From an uncultured Acetobacteraceae bacterium (GTDB lineage: Bacteria > Pseudomonadota > Alphaproteobacteria > Acetobacterales > Acetobacteraceae): a DNA stretch of 50,976 bases. Made by a program: the position numbers and the translations under genes. This document shows positions 24,883 to 32,968 of the stretch, in pieces. Location: contig CAITUP010000008.1 of NCBI GenBank assembly GCA_903895595.1, positions 1-50,976 on the forward strand, in the 5' to 3' direction. The notes below the pieces were generated by a model, which searched no databases, was not told where the DNA came from, and was given only the letters and a program-made list of their open reading frames with translations. Position 1 is the first letter of the stretch; every line of letters starts with the position of its first letter.

Positions 24883-26613
24883 ATGAGTGCTGCCCTATCG
24901 CGTCCCATGACGGGGGATGAAAAGAAGGTCATTTTGGCCTCCTCCCTCGGCACTGTGTTCGAGTGGTACGACTTCTACCTCTACGGCTCGCTGGCAGCGA
25001 TCATCGGCGCCAAGTTCTTCAGCCAGTTCCCCGAAGGCACCCGCAACATCTTCGCGCTGTTGGCCTTCGCGGCCGGCTTCCTGGTAAGGCCCTTTGGCGC
25101 GCTGGTGTTCGGGCGTCTCGGAGACTTGGTCGGGCGGAAATACACCTTCCTGATCACCATTGTGATCATGGGCTCGTCCACCTTCGTTGTCGGCATTCTG
25201 CCCACGTCGGATCAGATCGGCCTCGCGGCGCCGATCATTCTGATCGTATTGCGGCTGCTGCAAGGTCTGGCGCTCGGCGGCGAGTATGGCGGCGCGGCGA
25301 CCTATGTCGCCGAACATGCCCCGCGCAACCGCCGCGGCTTCTACACCAGCTGGATCCAGACCACCGCCACGCTCGGCCTGTTCCTGTCGCTGATCGTCAT
25401 CCTGACGACCCAGTCGATGATGGGACAGGACAACTTCGCCGGTACCGCGAAGTCGACCGCGGCGATTTCCGGCTGGCGCATTCCCTTCCTGGTGTCGATC
25501 CTGCTTCTGGCCGTGTCGGTCTGGATCCGGTCGAAGCTTTCGGAAAGCCCGGCGTTCCTGAAGATGAAGGCCGAGGGCACCCACTCCAAGGCGCCGCTCA
25601 GCGAGGCGTTCGGCCAATGGGGCAATGCCAAGATCGCGATTCTGGCGCTGCTGGGTCTGGTCGCCGGTCAGGCGGTGGTTTGGTACTCTGGTCAGTTCTT
25701 CGCGCTGTTCTTCTTGATCTCGGCGTTGAAGGTGGATGGCTTCACCGCCAACCTGCTGATTGCCTGGGCCTTGGCGTTCGGCACCGGCGGGTTCCTGCTG
25801 TTCGGGTGGCTGTCGGATAAGATCGGCCGCAAGCCGATCATCCTTGGCGGCTGTGCGATTGCCGCGATCACTTACTTCTCGGTGTTCCAGTATATCGCCG
25901 ATGTCGCAAATCCGGCGTTGGCGCATGCCCAGGAGACCGTGATCGCCTCGGTCACTGCCGATCCGGCGGAGTGTTCGTTCCAGTTCAACCCGGTGGGAAC
26001 CGCGAAATTCACCTCCGGCTGCGACAAGGCGAAAAGCGCGCTGGCGACGCAGTCGGTGGTGTATTCGCAGAAGGATGCGCCGGCCGGTTCGGCCGCCAGC
26101 ATCGCGATCGGCGACAAGACGTTCTCGGTGTCGTCGAGCACCTTCTCCGCGGATGTGTCGGCCGCGCTGATCGCGGCGGGCTATCCGGCGCCGGGCAAGA
26201 ACACCTCGGTGGTGAAGGTGAACGGCGTGTTCGACGTGTTCCAGGCACAGCCTTTCAAGGTCATCATGGCGGTGACCTTCCTGATGGTGCTGGTCACCAT
26301 GGTCTACGGACCGATGGCGGCGGCACTGGTGGAATTGTTCCCGACGCGCATCCGCTACACGTCGATGTCGCTCCCCTACCATATCGGCAACGGCTGGTTC
26401 GGTGGGCTGCTGCCGGCGACGGTGCTGGCGATGAACGCCCAGCACGGCAGCATCACGTTCGGTCTGTGGTACCCGGTGGTGATCGCAGCCGCGACGGCGG
26501 TGATCGGTGTGCTGTTCGTGCCGGAGACGAAGGATCGCGACATCTACGAAGGTGATTCGTCGATCCATAAAGGGGATCGTGTGGTGGCACTCGACCCGAT
26601 GGCGGTGGATTGA
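24883..26613 (+). CDS. MFS transporter, metabolite:H+ symporter (ShiA/KgtP-like) type with extra loop
   Basis: This 576-residue transporter begins with the MHS-family signature SSLGTVFEWYDFYLYGSLA, followed by FGRLGDLVGRKYTFLITI and LRLLQGLALGGEYGGAATYVAEHAPRNRRG. The second half repeats the pattern (WLSDKIGRKPIILGG) and ends with ELFPTRIRYTSMSLPYHIGNGWFGG. Residues ~346-455, between two transmembrane helices, form an extra soluble insertion with two Cys, not found in typical ~430-residue MHS carriers. It probably imports an organic acid by proton symport. It is divergent from the catabolic operon and is followed by a strong terminator. Confidence 0.92.
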   Translation: MSAALSRPMTGDEKKVILASSLGTVFEWYDFYLYGSLAAIIGAKFFSQFPEGTRNIFALLAFAAGFLVRPFGALVFGRLGDLVGRKYTFLITIVIMGSSTFVVGILPTSDQIGLAAPIILIVLRLLQGLALGGEYGGAATYVAEHAPRNRRGFYTSWIQTTATLGLFLSLIVILTTQSMMGQDNFAGTAKSTAAISGWRIPFLVSILLLAVSVWIRSKLSESPAFLKMKAEGTHSKAPLSEAFGQWGNAKIAILALLGLVAGQAVVWYSGQFFALFFLISALKVDGFTANLLIAWALAFGTGGFLLFGWLSDKIGRKPIILGGCAIAAITYFSVFQYIADVANPALAHAQETVIASVTADPAECSFQFNPVGTAKFTSGCDKAKSALATQSVVYSQKDAPAGSAASIAIGDKTFSVSSSTFSADVSAALIAAGYPAPGKNTSVVKVNGVFDVFQAQPFKVIMAVTFLMVLVTMVYGPMAAALVELFPTRIRYTSMSLPYHIGNGWFGGLLPATVLAMNAQHGSITFGLWYPVVIAAATAVIGVLFVPETKDRDIYEGDSSIHKGDRVVALDPMAVD

Positions 26614-26641
26614 TCCTCTGGCTTATCGGAACTTTGCGAAG

Positions 26642-26674
26642 GACCGGGGGGCAAATGCCTCCCGGTCTTTTTTT
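26642..26674 (+). terminator. Rho-independent terminator after the MFS gene
   Basis: GACCGGG (26642-26648) pairs with CCCGGTC (26661-26667), with GGC/GCC extending the stem inside, followed directly by seven T residues. It lies 29 bases after the transporter stop and closes that transcript. A very similar hairpin follows the next gene at 28466. Confidence 0.9.
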
Positions 26675-27000
26675 GGCTGGAAGAACTTTGGGGTGGCGCC
26701 GAGCAAGCTGGCGGCGGGTTTGCCCTCGGTGTTCCGGGTGACGATCAATCTGGAATCGTACCTGTAAACTATGTCGGCCGCGTACATCCGCGGGCGCTAC
26801 GGTGCTCGGGCGCATTGTTTACGAATTCAAAAAAATGTGATCGCCGCGGCCGCCCGGTACATCCACCGCACCGGTCGGTTATCGCTTGCATCCTATCCGA
26901 AACCGGTACAAGTTCAGTTTGAGGAACCAATCATACGGGGATGACTGTTGGTTAAAGGATGCCTTTGACCAACGGCCTCGTTACGGAAGGGAAGAACGCG
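26675..27000. other. Intergenic region upstream of the dihaem cytochrome
   Basis: About 326 bases contain no gene that I can support. The part from 26810 to 26960 is less GC-rich than the flanks, as expected for a promoter, and GGAAGGGAAG (~26986-26995) is a possible ribosome site for the gene at 27001. TTGCAT near 26886 is a possible -35, but no convincing -10 partner stands out. Confidence 0.4.
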
Positions 27001-28440
27001 ATGGCACGGACTTCATTGCGATGCGGCGCTTGGGCGTTCGCATTCTCGGTTTTCATGGCCGCTCCGCAACCAGGCTACGCGGCGGACGGTGTTCTCAAAC
27101 TTTCGTCGACCGTCCACGGCATCGCCCTGGACGAGAACAACCAACCCATCGTGCTCGACGAAACGAACATAGCGCGCGCCCAGGCCGGGATGATCGCGAC
27201 GCTGCGGGCACAGCTCGATAAGGCGTCTCTCGCGCAGTTCGACGCGGCGGCCAAGGCCAATGCCGACAAGGCTGCCGGCAAGCAGGGCGATCTGGTCTGG
27301 GCCAATGCTGTCGCCATTCAGTCGCTGATCCAGAAAATTCAACCCGCGGACGCGACGACGTTCCTGACGCAGAACCTGAAATTGCTGACACGTTACGGCG
27401 GTCTCGTCGACAAACCGGTCGACCTGCAGGATCTGGCGGCGGGGAAGCCCCCGTCGTTTTCCGTTCTTTCCCTCTCGGGGTTGTTCAACAACGGTCGCGA
27501 CACGGGAATTTTCGGCCCGTTCCGGCCGTTTTATACGTATAACGCCAAATGCGAGGCGGCGGGCGTGCCGCTGCCGCCGCCGTTGAACGTCACGACACCG
27601 AGCGCGGTTTGGCACAGTGCCGGCGAGCAGACGGTCAGTTATCTCGAACCGCCGGTTCAGCATCCGCATAAATACTCCAGGATGTTCTATTACATCCCGG
27701 CCGACGGTTCCGGCATCTGCGTCGCCAATCCGATCATCGAGGACAAGGTCGCTCATCCGACCTCGATCAACGCGTTCGGGGTTATCTGTCAGAGCATCGC
27801 CAAGCCCGGTAAGCCGAGCCATGCCTGCTTCTGGGACAATGCGGTCGATAGTATGCCGGTCTCCACGACCCATAATTTCAGCAACGCGGCGGAGTTCAAT
27901 GCGCCGCCGAATTTGCCGAACGACAACCAGTGTACCGACTGCCATTCCGGCAGCCATGCTTATATCGTCATGCCCGGGACGGCCATCGATACGGCGCTCG
28001 GTGCCTACGACAGCACGCATCCGGTGGCCAATTTCCATAGCCAAAACAATTGGTTCACCCCGCTCGTGCAGCCCACTTGGCCGCAGAACAACTATGCGGC
28101 CTATCCGCCCGGACCCAGCACGGACCCGAATGCGGCAGGCAGTTGCGGCGCGTGCCATGGTCCGAACGGCGGCTTCTTCGGCAAGACCCTTCCGAAGGTT
28201 TCGGGCCTGGGTTCCCCGCAGGATAAACTGTTCAAGTTCTGCTCGTTCATTCTCCCGAACTTCATGACCGGCGTGCACGACCCCGCCAACTACTACGACG
28301 GCGCCATGAAAAGCGAGGCGGCATCGCATCCGGCCGGCGTCACCGCGCTTTACAACGCCTGCCACGGCATTTTCCTGGGCAGCGGCAAGCCCTTTCCTGC
28401 TACGCAACCCGCTTGGCTGGTTCACAGCAACCCTCCGTGA
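27001..28440 (+). CDS. Exported dihaem c-type cytochrome, family unrecognised
   Basis: This 479-residue protein has a signal peptide (WAFAFSVFMAAPQPGYAA, mature from ~28) and two CxxCH haem-binding motifs, CTDCH at 311-315 and CGACH at 382-386. A third site, YNACHG near 452-457, keeps the Cys-His but has lost the first Cys. The N-terminal ~300 residues have no haem motif and I do not recognise them. It should be a periplasmic or secreted electron carrier or enzyme. ATG 27001 is chosen over an in-frame ATG at 26959 because the signal peptide then starts correctly. It stands alone between two similar terminators, but lies 5-10 kb from the cytochrome-porin/cupredoxin operon with which it could exchange electrons. 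Confidence 0.85.
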   Translation: MARTSLRCGAWAFAFSVFMAAPQPGYAADGVLKLSSTVHGIALDENNQPIVLDETNIARAQAGMIATLRAQLDKASLAQFDAAAKANADKAAGKQGDLVWANAVAIQSLIQKIQPADATTFLTQNLKLLTRYGGLVDKPVDLQDLAAGKPPSFSVLSLSGLFNNGRDTGIFGPFRPFYTYNAKCEAAGVPLPPPLNVTTPSAVWHSAGEQTVSYLEPPVQHPHKYSRMFYYIPADGSGICVANPIIEDKVAHPTSINAFGVICQSIAKPGKPSHACFWDNAVDSMPVSTTHNFSNAAEFNAPPNLPNDNQCTDCHSGSHAYIVMPGTAIDTALGAYDSTHPVANFHSQNNWFTPLVQPTWPQNNYAAYPPGPSTDPNAAGSCGACHGPNGGFFGKTLPKVSGLGSPQDKLFKFCSFILPNFMTGVHDPANYYDGAMKSEAASHPAGVTALYNACHGIFLGSGKPFPATQPAWLVHSNPP

Positions 28441-28465
28441 GGGTTCTCGCTTACGTATGAGCTGA

Positions 28466-28498
28466 AAAGCCGGGGGGCATCGGTCTCCCGGCTTTTTT
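28466..28498 (+). terminator. Rho-independent terminator after the dihaem cytochrome
   Basis: AAAGCCGGG (28466-28474) pairs with CCCGGCTTT (28487-28495), followed by more T. It lies 25 bases after the stop. The preceding A-run also gives T-runs on the other strand, so it may stop the converging MetE-like gene transcript as well, whose stop is at 28506. Confidence 0.9.
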
Positions 28499-28505
28499 AC
28501 CGTCG

Positions 28506-29618
28506 TTAAACCCCGCCCCAAACCTCCGTCGCCACCTCAACGCAGCGGCGCAGCTTCGCCCATTGTTCTTCCTCGGTCAGCGTATTGCCTTCCTCGGTGG
28601 ACGCGAAACCGCATTGCGGCGACAGCGCCAACTGCTCCAGCGGCAGATATTTGGCGGCCTCGTCGATTCGGCGCTTCAGATCGTCCTTGGACTCCAGCTC
28701 GCCCGTCTTCGACGTCATGATCCCCAGCACCACCGTCTTCTTGCCGCGCGGCACGAAGCGCAGCGGCTCGAATCCGCCGGCACGGTCGGTGTCGTATTCC
28801 ATGAAATACGCATCGGAGGCGATCTCGTTGAACAGCACCTCCGCCACCGGCTCGTAACCGCCCGACGCCACCCAGGTGGAGCGGAAATTGCCCCGGCAGA
28901 GATGCATCGAAATCGTCATATCCGCCGGCTTCGCCTCAATGGCGCGGTTGAGCATCGACGCGTAGGTGCCGAGCAGGCCTTCGACATGTTCGCCGCGGGC
29001 TTTCAGGGCGGCGATTTGTTCGGGGTCGCAGAGATAGGCGATGTTGACCTCATCGATTTGTAGATACTTGCAGCCGGCCGCCGCGAAGGCGCCGACCGCT
29101 TTGTTGTAGGCCTCGCCCAGGTCGCCGAAGAACCCGTCCAGCGAGGGGTACGTCGTCCGGTCGATCGCCTGCCGCCCGCCGCGGAAATGCACGACCGAGG
29201 GGGACGGGATCGTCTGCTTCGGCACCGCGTTGCGCACGTGGGAGGCCAGATACCCGTAATGATCCAGCATCGTCGGCTTGGACCACCCGATCGGCCCCGT
29301 CACCCGCAGCGCATGCCCGAGCGGCACGTTGCCCTTGAACTGGATTTTCTGCTCGGGTTCGTAGATTTCCACGCCATCCAGCCCGGCGACGAAATCGTAG
29401 TGCCAGTAGGCGCGGCGATATTCGCCGTCGGTGGCGGCGCGCAGGCCGATTTCCTCCTGTTTGGCGACGGCGGCGGCGATGCAGCGGTCCTCGACCTCGC
29501 GCAAAGCGTCCAGCGGCAGCGCGCCGGCTTTCCATGCGGCGCGGGCGGCTTGCAACTCCTTCGGGCGCAGCAGGCTGCCAACGTGATCGGCGCGGAACGG
29601 GGGATTGGGTCCTGGCAT
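28506..29618 (-). CDS. Cobalamin-independent methionine synthase II-family protein (MetE C-terminal-like, YxjG type)
   Basis: The 370-residue protein matches the catalytic C-terminal half of MetE as found in short YxjG/YxjH-type proteins: RADHVGSLLRP at the N-terminus, RAATDGEYRRAYWHYDF, then YLQIDEVNIAYL. The zinc ligands can be placed at SMHLCRGN (His, Cys), the Glu of FMEYDTD and the Cys of SPQCGFAST. It lacks the N-terminal MetE domain, so it likely uses a methyl donor other than polyglutamyl-folate. Start ATG 29618. It is divergent from the binding-protein gene at 29709. Confidence 0.88.
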   Translation of the reverse strand: MPGPNPPFRADHVGSLLRPKELQAARAAWKAGALPLDALREVEDRCIAAAVAKQEEIGLRAATDGEYRRAYWHYDFVAGLDGVEIYEPEQKIQFKGNVPLGHALRVTGPIGWSKPTMLDHYGYLASHVRNAVPKQTIPSPSVVHFRGGRQAIDRTTYPSLDGFFGDLGEAYNKAVGAFAAAGCKYLQIDEVNIAYLCDPEQIAALKARGEHVEGLLGTYASMLNRAIEAKPADMTISMHLCRGNFRSTWVASGGYEPVAEVLFNEIASDAYFMEYDTDRAGGFEPLRFVPRGKKTVVLGIMTSKTGELESKDDLKRRIDEAAKYLPLEQLALSPQCGFASTEEGNTLTEEEQWAKLRRCVEVATEVWGGV

Positions 29619-29708
29619 GACACGGTTTCCTCGGCGGTGGTTGGGAATAACCCTAGCTCAGCCCGCCGGTTCGCGCATACTGCCCCCTACGTTGCCCGAG
29701 GACTCAGC

Positions 29709-31286
29709 ATGCGCCGCCGTACATTCCTGCAAACCGCCGTGACCTTGCCTTTGGCCGCGCCGGCCCTGGCCCAACCCGCCAAGACGGCGACGCTACGGTT
29801 CATCCCGCAGGCCAATCTGACCTCGCTCGACCCGATCTGGACGACGGCGACGGTCACCAACAACCACGGCTACTACGTCTACGACACCATCTACTCCGCC
29901 GGACCCGACATGCGCCCACGCCCGCAAATGGCCGAGGGGCATGAGGTTTCGGCCGACGGCCGAACCTGGCGCATCCGCCTGCGGCCCGGCCTGACGTTCC
30001 ACGACGGCACACCGGTGCATGCCACCGACTGCAACGCCAGCATCCAGCGCTGGTGCAAGCGCGACGCCATGGGGCAAATCCTGGATGCGGTGGTCGAGAC
30101 CTGGGCCGCACCCGACGACCGCACGATGGAGCTGCGGCTGACCCGCCCTTTCCCGCTGCTGCTGGACGCGCTCGCCAAACCCGATGCCTCCGTCCCCTTC
30201 GTCATGCCCGAACGCATCGCCCGCACCGACCCGATGAAGGCGTTTACCGAGGTGGTGGGATCGGGTCCGTACCGGTTCCTGCCGGATGAATATGTCTCCG
30301 GCGCCCGCGTCGCTTATGCGAAGCACGAGGCCTACGTGCCGCGTTCGGAAAAGCCGGAATGGGCGACGGGCGGCAAGATCGCCTATCTGCCGCGGGTCGA
30401 ATGGAACGTGATCCCGGACTCCGCCACCGCCGCCGCCGCCATTCAGCGCGGGGAGGCGGACTGGTGGGAACGCCCGTTCAACGACCTGCTGCCGGTGATG
30501 CTGAAAGACCCTGGAGTCACTAGCATCATCGCCGATCCCTCCGGCCGGAACAGCGTGCTGCGGTTCAACTGCCTGCACCCGCCGTTCGACAATCCGAAGG
30601 TGCGGCAAGCCGTGCGGGCGGCCATTAAGCAGGAGGACTACATGCGCGCCGCCGTCGGCGACGATACCAGCTTATGGCGGACATGCCGCTCCGCCTTCCC
30701 CTGCGGCACGCCTTATCAGTCCGAAGCTCTCGGCCAGCGCCTGATGGAGGGCAATATGGACACCGCCCGCCGCCTGCTGGCTGCTTCCGGTTACGCCGGC
30801 CAACGCGTCGTCATCATCAACCCCACCGATTTCCCGCTGATCGGTCCGCTCGGGCAGGTCACCGCCGATCTGCTGAAACAGATGGGCATGAACGTCGATC
30901 TACAGGAATCCGACTGGGGCACGGTGGTGCAACGCCGTGCCTCGCGAGAGCCGGTTGAGAAAGGCGGCTGGAGCATCTTCCACACCACCGGTTCGTCCTC
31001 CGGTTGGGTCAATCCAGCGGTGGCGCAGCAACTGCGGGGTCAAGGGGCGAAAGGCTGGTTCGGCTGGTGGGACAACCCGAAACAGGAGGAACTCGTGCGC
31101 GACTGGCTGGCCGCCCCGGACGAAGCCGCACAGACCCGCGTCGCGATGGCCATCGGCGAACTGGCGATGGAGGAAGTGCCCTCCATTCCGCTGGGCCAGT
31201 ACTACATCCGTACGGTGTTCCGGAAAAATCTGGTCGGTATGCTGCAAGGTCCGTGCCCGCTGCCCTGGAACCTGCGGCGGGTTTGA
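29709..31286 (+). CDS. ABC transporter substrate-binding protein, family 5 (Tat-type signal)
   Basis: This 525-residue periplasmic protein matches the peptide/nickel/opine-binding family 5: SADGRTWRIRLRPGLTFHDGTPV, VGSGPYRFLPDEYVSGARVAYAKHEAY, and the RAAIKQEDYM region. The start MRRRTFLQTAVTLPLAAPALAQ is a twin-arginine type signal (RRTFLQ), so it may be exported folded. ATG 29709 gives this signal. There is no permease or ATPase gene next to it; its stop is 6 bases from the stop of a second family-5 protein on the other strand. Confidence 0.93.
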   Translation: MRRRTFLQTAVTLPLAAPALAQPAKTATLRFIPQANLTSLDPIWTTATVTNNHGYYVYDTIYSAGPDMRPRPQMAEGHEVSADGRTWRIRLRPGLTFHDGTPVHATDCNASIQRWCKRDAMGQILDAVVETWAAPDDRTMELRLTRPFPLLLDALAKPDASVPFVMPERIARTDPMKAFTEVVGSGPYRFLPDEYVSGARVAYAKHEAYVPRSEKPEWATGGKIAYLPRVEWNVIPDSATAAAAIQRGEADWWERPFNDLLPVMLKDPGVTSIIADPSGRNSVLRFNCLHPPFDNPKVRQAVRAAIKQEDYMRAAVGDDTSLWRTCRSAFPCGTPYQSEALGQRLMEGNMDTARRLLAASGYAGQRVVIINPTDFPLIGPLGQVTADLLKQMGMNVDLQESDWGTVVQRRASREPVEKGGWSIFHTTGSSSGWVNPAVAQQLRGQGAKGWFGWWDNPKQEELVRDWLAAPDEAAQTRVAMAIGELAMEEVPSIPLGQYYIRTVFRKNLVGMLQGPCPLPWNLRRV

Positions 31287-31292
31287 ACCTGG

Positions 31293-32876
31293 CTACCGGT
31301 CCAGCCAGACGTCCTCCATCCGCCACCCGTTGTACTGACTGTTCACCATCAGGGTCAGCCCTTTGACATAAGGCTGCCAGCAGGTCGCTGCCTTCCGGTG
31401 GTAAATCACCGGACGCGCGGCGCCAGCCTGTAGCGCGTAGTCGATCTCCCACACCAACTGCCTGCGCTTGACGGGATCGGTCTCCCGCGATTGCTGCTCG
31501 ACCTTCGCGTCCACCGCCTTGTCGCAGTAGCCGGTGTAGTTGCGCGGGGTGCCGCAGACGTAGTTCTGGTAGAAATTCGGGTCCGGGTCGTCGCTGCCCA
31601 ACCCCAGGACGCTGACGCCCATGATGTAGTCTTTCTTGATCAGCTTCGGCACCCAGGTCGCGGTCTCCGTCGTTTCCAGCTCCCCATCGATGCCGATGTC
31701 CTTGAGCTGATCGATCAGCAGCGTCGCCGGATCGCGATAGACTGCCAGATTGCGCACCGACACTTTCACCGAAAGCCGCTTGTCCGGCCCATACCCCAGC
31801 CGAGCCATGATGGCCTTGGCGTCCGCTCGGTTCTTTTTGACGTCTTCGCCGTAGCCGGGCAAGGCTTGCAGCATCGCGGCCGGTAAGCCCCAAAATCCTT
31901 CCGGCGCCGGCTGCATCGCGCCCCCGATGTCGCCCGCGCCCTGGCCGAGGATGTCGATGAAGGCCTTACGGTCCAAGGCGAGAACGACCGCTCGGCGCAG
32001 ATCGGCGTTGTCGAACGGCGGCACGGTCTGATTGATCAGCAGCCCCACGGACTCGCTGGTCGGCGCGATCTCGCAGTGCGCGGTGGGGGATTGCGCCTTC
32101 AGGTCGGCCAGCAGCGGTACGGTGATTTCATTGGGAAAGGTCAGGTCGAACTTCCCGGCGATGAACGACAACATGGCGGTCGAGCGGTTCGGGATGATCG
32201 TATACTCGACCCCGTCCAAATATGGCCGCCCCGGCTTCCAGTAATCGGGATTGCGCGCGACCTTGATGCCCTGATTGGGCTGATATTCCACGAACTTGAA
32301 TGGTCCGGTGCCGATCGGGTGGGACCGCATGTCTCGCGGCGGCACATGGCACGGATACATCGGGCTTTCCCCGGTCGCGAGCAACGACAGCAGCGCCGGC
32401 TGCGGGCGCTTGAGGTGAATCGTTGCCTCCCGCTCCCCCTTCGTCGTGGTGCCGGAGACATTCACCCACCAGCTGCCGCGATAGTTCAGCCGCAGCTTTT
32501 CCTTTCCTTCATTGATCAGCAGATCCATCGTGCATTTGACGTCGGCGGCGGTGAACGGCTTGCCGTCGTGCCATTTCACCCCCGCCCGCAGCGTGAACGT
32601 CAGTGCGGTATGATCGGCGTTCCAGGACCAGGCGGTGGCGAGGTCCGGGCGGATGGTCGCCTCGCTGTTTTGCGGGATGTGCTGGTCGTAGACCACCAAG
32701 TTGTTGAACACGCCCATCATGGGCATCAGCACGCCGACCGTTCCTTCCTCATGGATCGACATGCTGGCCGGGCTGTCGCGGTGGTAGACGCGCAGCACGC
32801 CGCCCTGCTTCTGGGCGTGCCCGGCGAGCGGGACCAAAATGAGCAGCAAAGTCATCGTCCAGACGATTCGCTTCAT
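31293..32876 (-). CDS. ABC transporter substrate-binding protein, family 5 (Sec signal)
   Basis: This 527-residue protein is a second family-5 solute-binding protein, clearly distinct from the one at 29709. Signal peptide 1-21 (LLLILVPLAGHAQ), then LTFTLRAGVKWHDGKPFTAADVK, SHPIGTGPFKFVEYQPNQGIKVARNPDYWKPGRPYLDGVEY and a long C-terminal lobe. It should bind an oligopeptide or similar ligand in the periplasm. ATG 32876 fits the signal. No permease genes follow it in the window. A hairpin lies just upstream of its start. Confidence 0.93.
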   Translation of the reverse strand: MKRIVWTMTLLLILVPLAGHAQKQGGVLRVYHRDSPASMSIHEEGTVGVLMPMMGVFNNLVVYDQHIPQNSEATIRPDLATAWSWNADHTALTFTLRAGVKWHDGKPFTAADVKCTMDLLINEGKEKLRLNYRGSWWVNVSGTTTKGEREATIHLKRPQPALLSLLATGESPMYPCHVPPRDMRSHPIGTGPFKFVEYQPNQGIKVARNPDYWKPGRPYLDGVEYTIIPNRSTAMLSFIAGKFDLTFPNEITVPLLADLKAQSPTAHCEIAPTSESVGLLINQTVPPFDNADLRRAVVLALDRKAFIDILGQGAGDIGGAMQPAPEGFWGLPAAMLQALPGYGEDVKKNRADAKAIMARLGYGPDKRLSVKVSVRNLAVYRDPATLLIDQLKDIGIDGELETTETATWVPKLIKKDYIMGVSVLGLGSDDPDPNFYQNYVCGTPRNYTGYCDKAVDAKVEQQSRETDPVKRRQLVWEIDYALQAGAARPVIYHRKAATCWQPYVKGLTLMVNSQYNGWRMEDVWLDR

Positions 32877-32895
32877 GGCACGTTCCCCAGCGGAG

Positions 32896-32919
32896 GACGC
32901 CTTGGCCGGCGTCTTTTTT
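32896..32919 (+). terminator. Terminator-like hairpin in plus orientation, upstream of a minus-strand gene
   Basis: GACGCC (32896-32901) pairs with GGCGTC (32908-32913) and is followed by six T on the plus strand. The nearest genes on both sides are on the minus strand, so it faces the wrong way for them. On the minus strand it forms a hairpin in the leader of the binding-protein gene, about 20 bases before its ATG, and could affect translation. It may also block antisense transcription into the multicopper-oxidase operon. Confidence 0.6.
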
Positions 32920-32968
32920 CCCCACGGGAACCATACCGCTCGCCCGGCCGGTTACGCCAAGAAAAATC

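Noticed and set aside
24895-26568. 557-codon minus-strand frame antisense to the transporter
   Set aside because: The composition (Arg/Gln/His-rich) and the exact overlap with a well-supported MFS gene mark it as a shadow.
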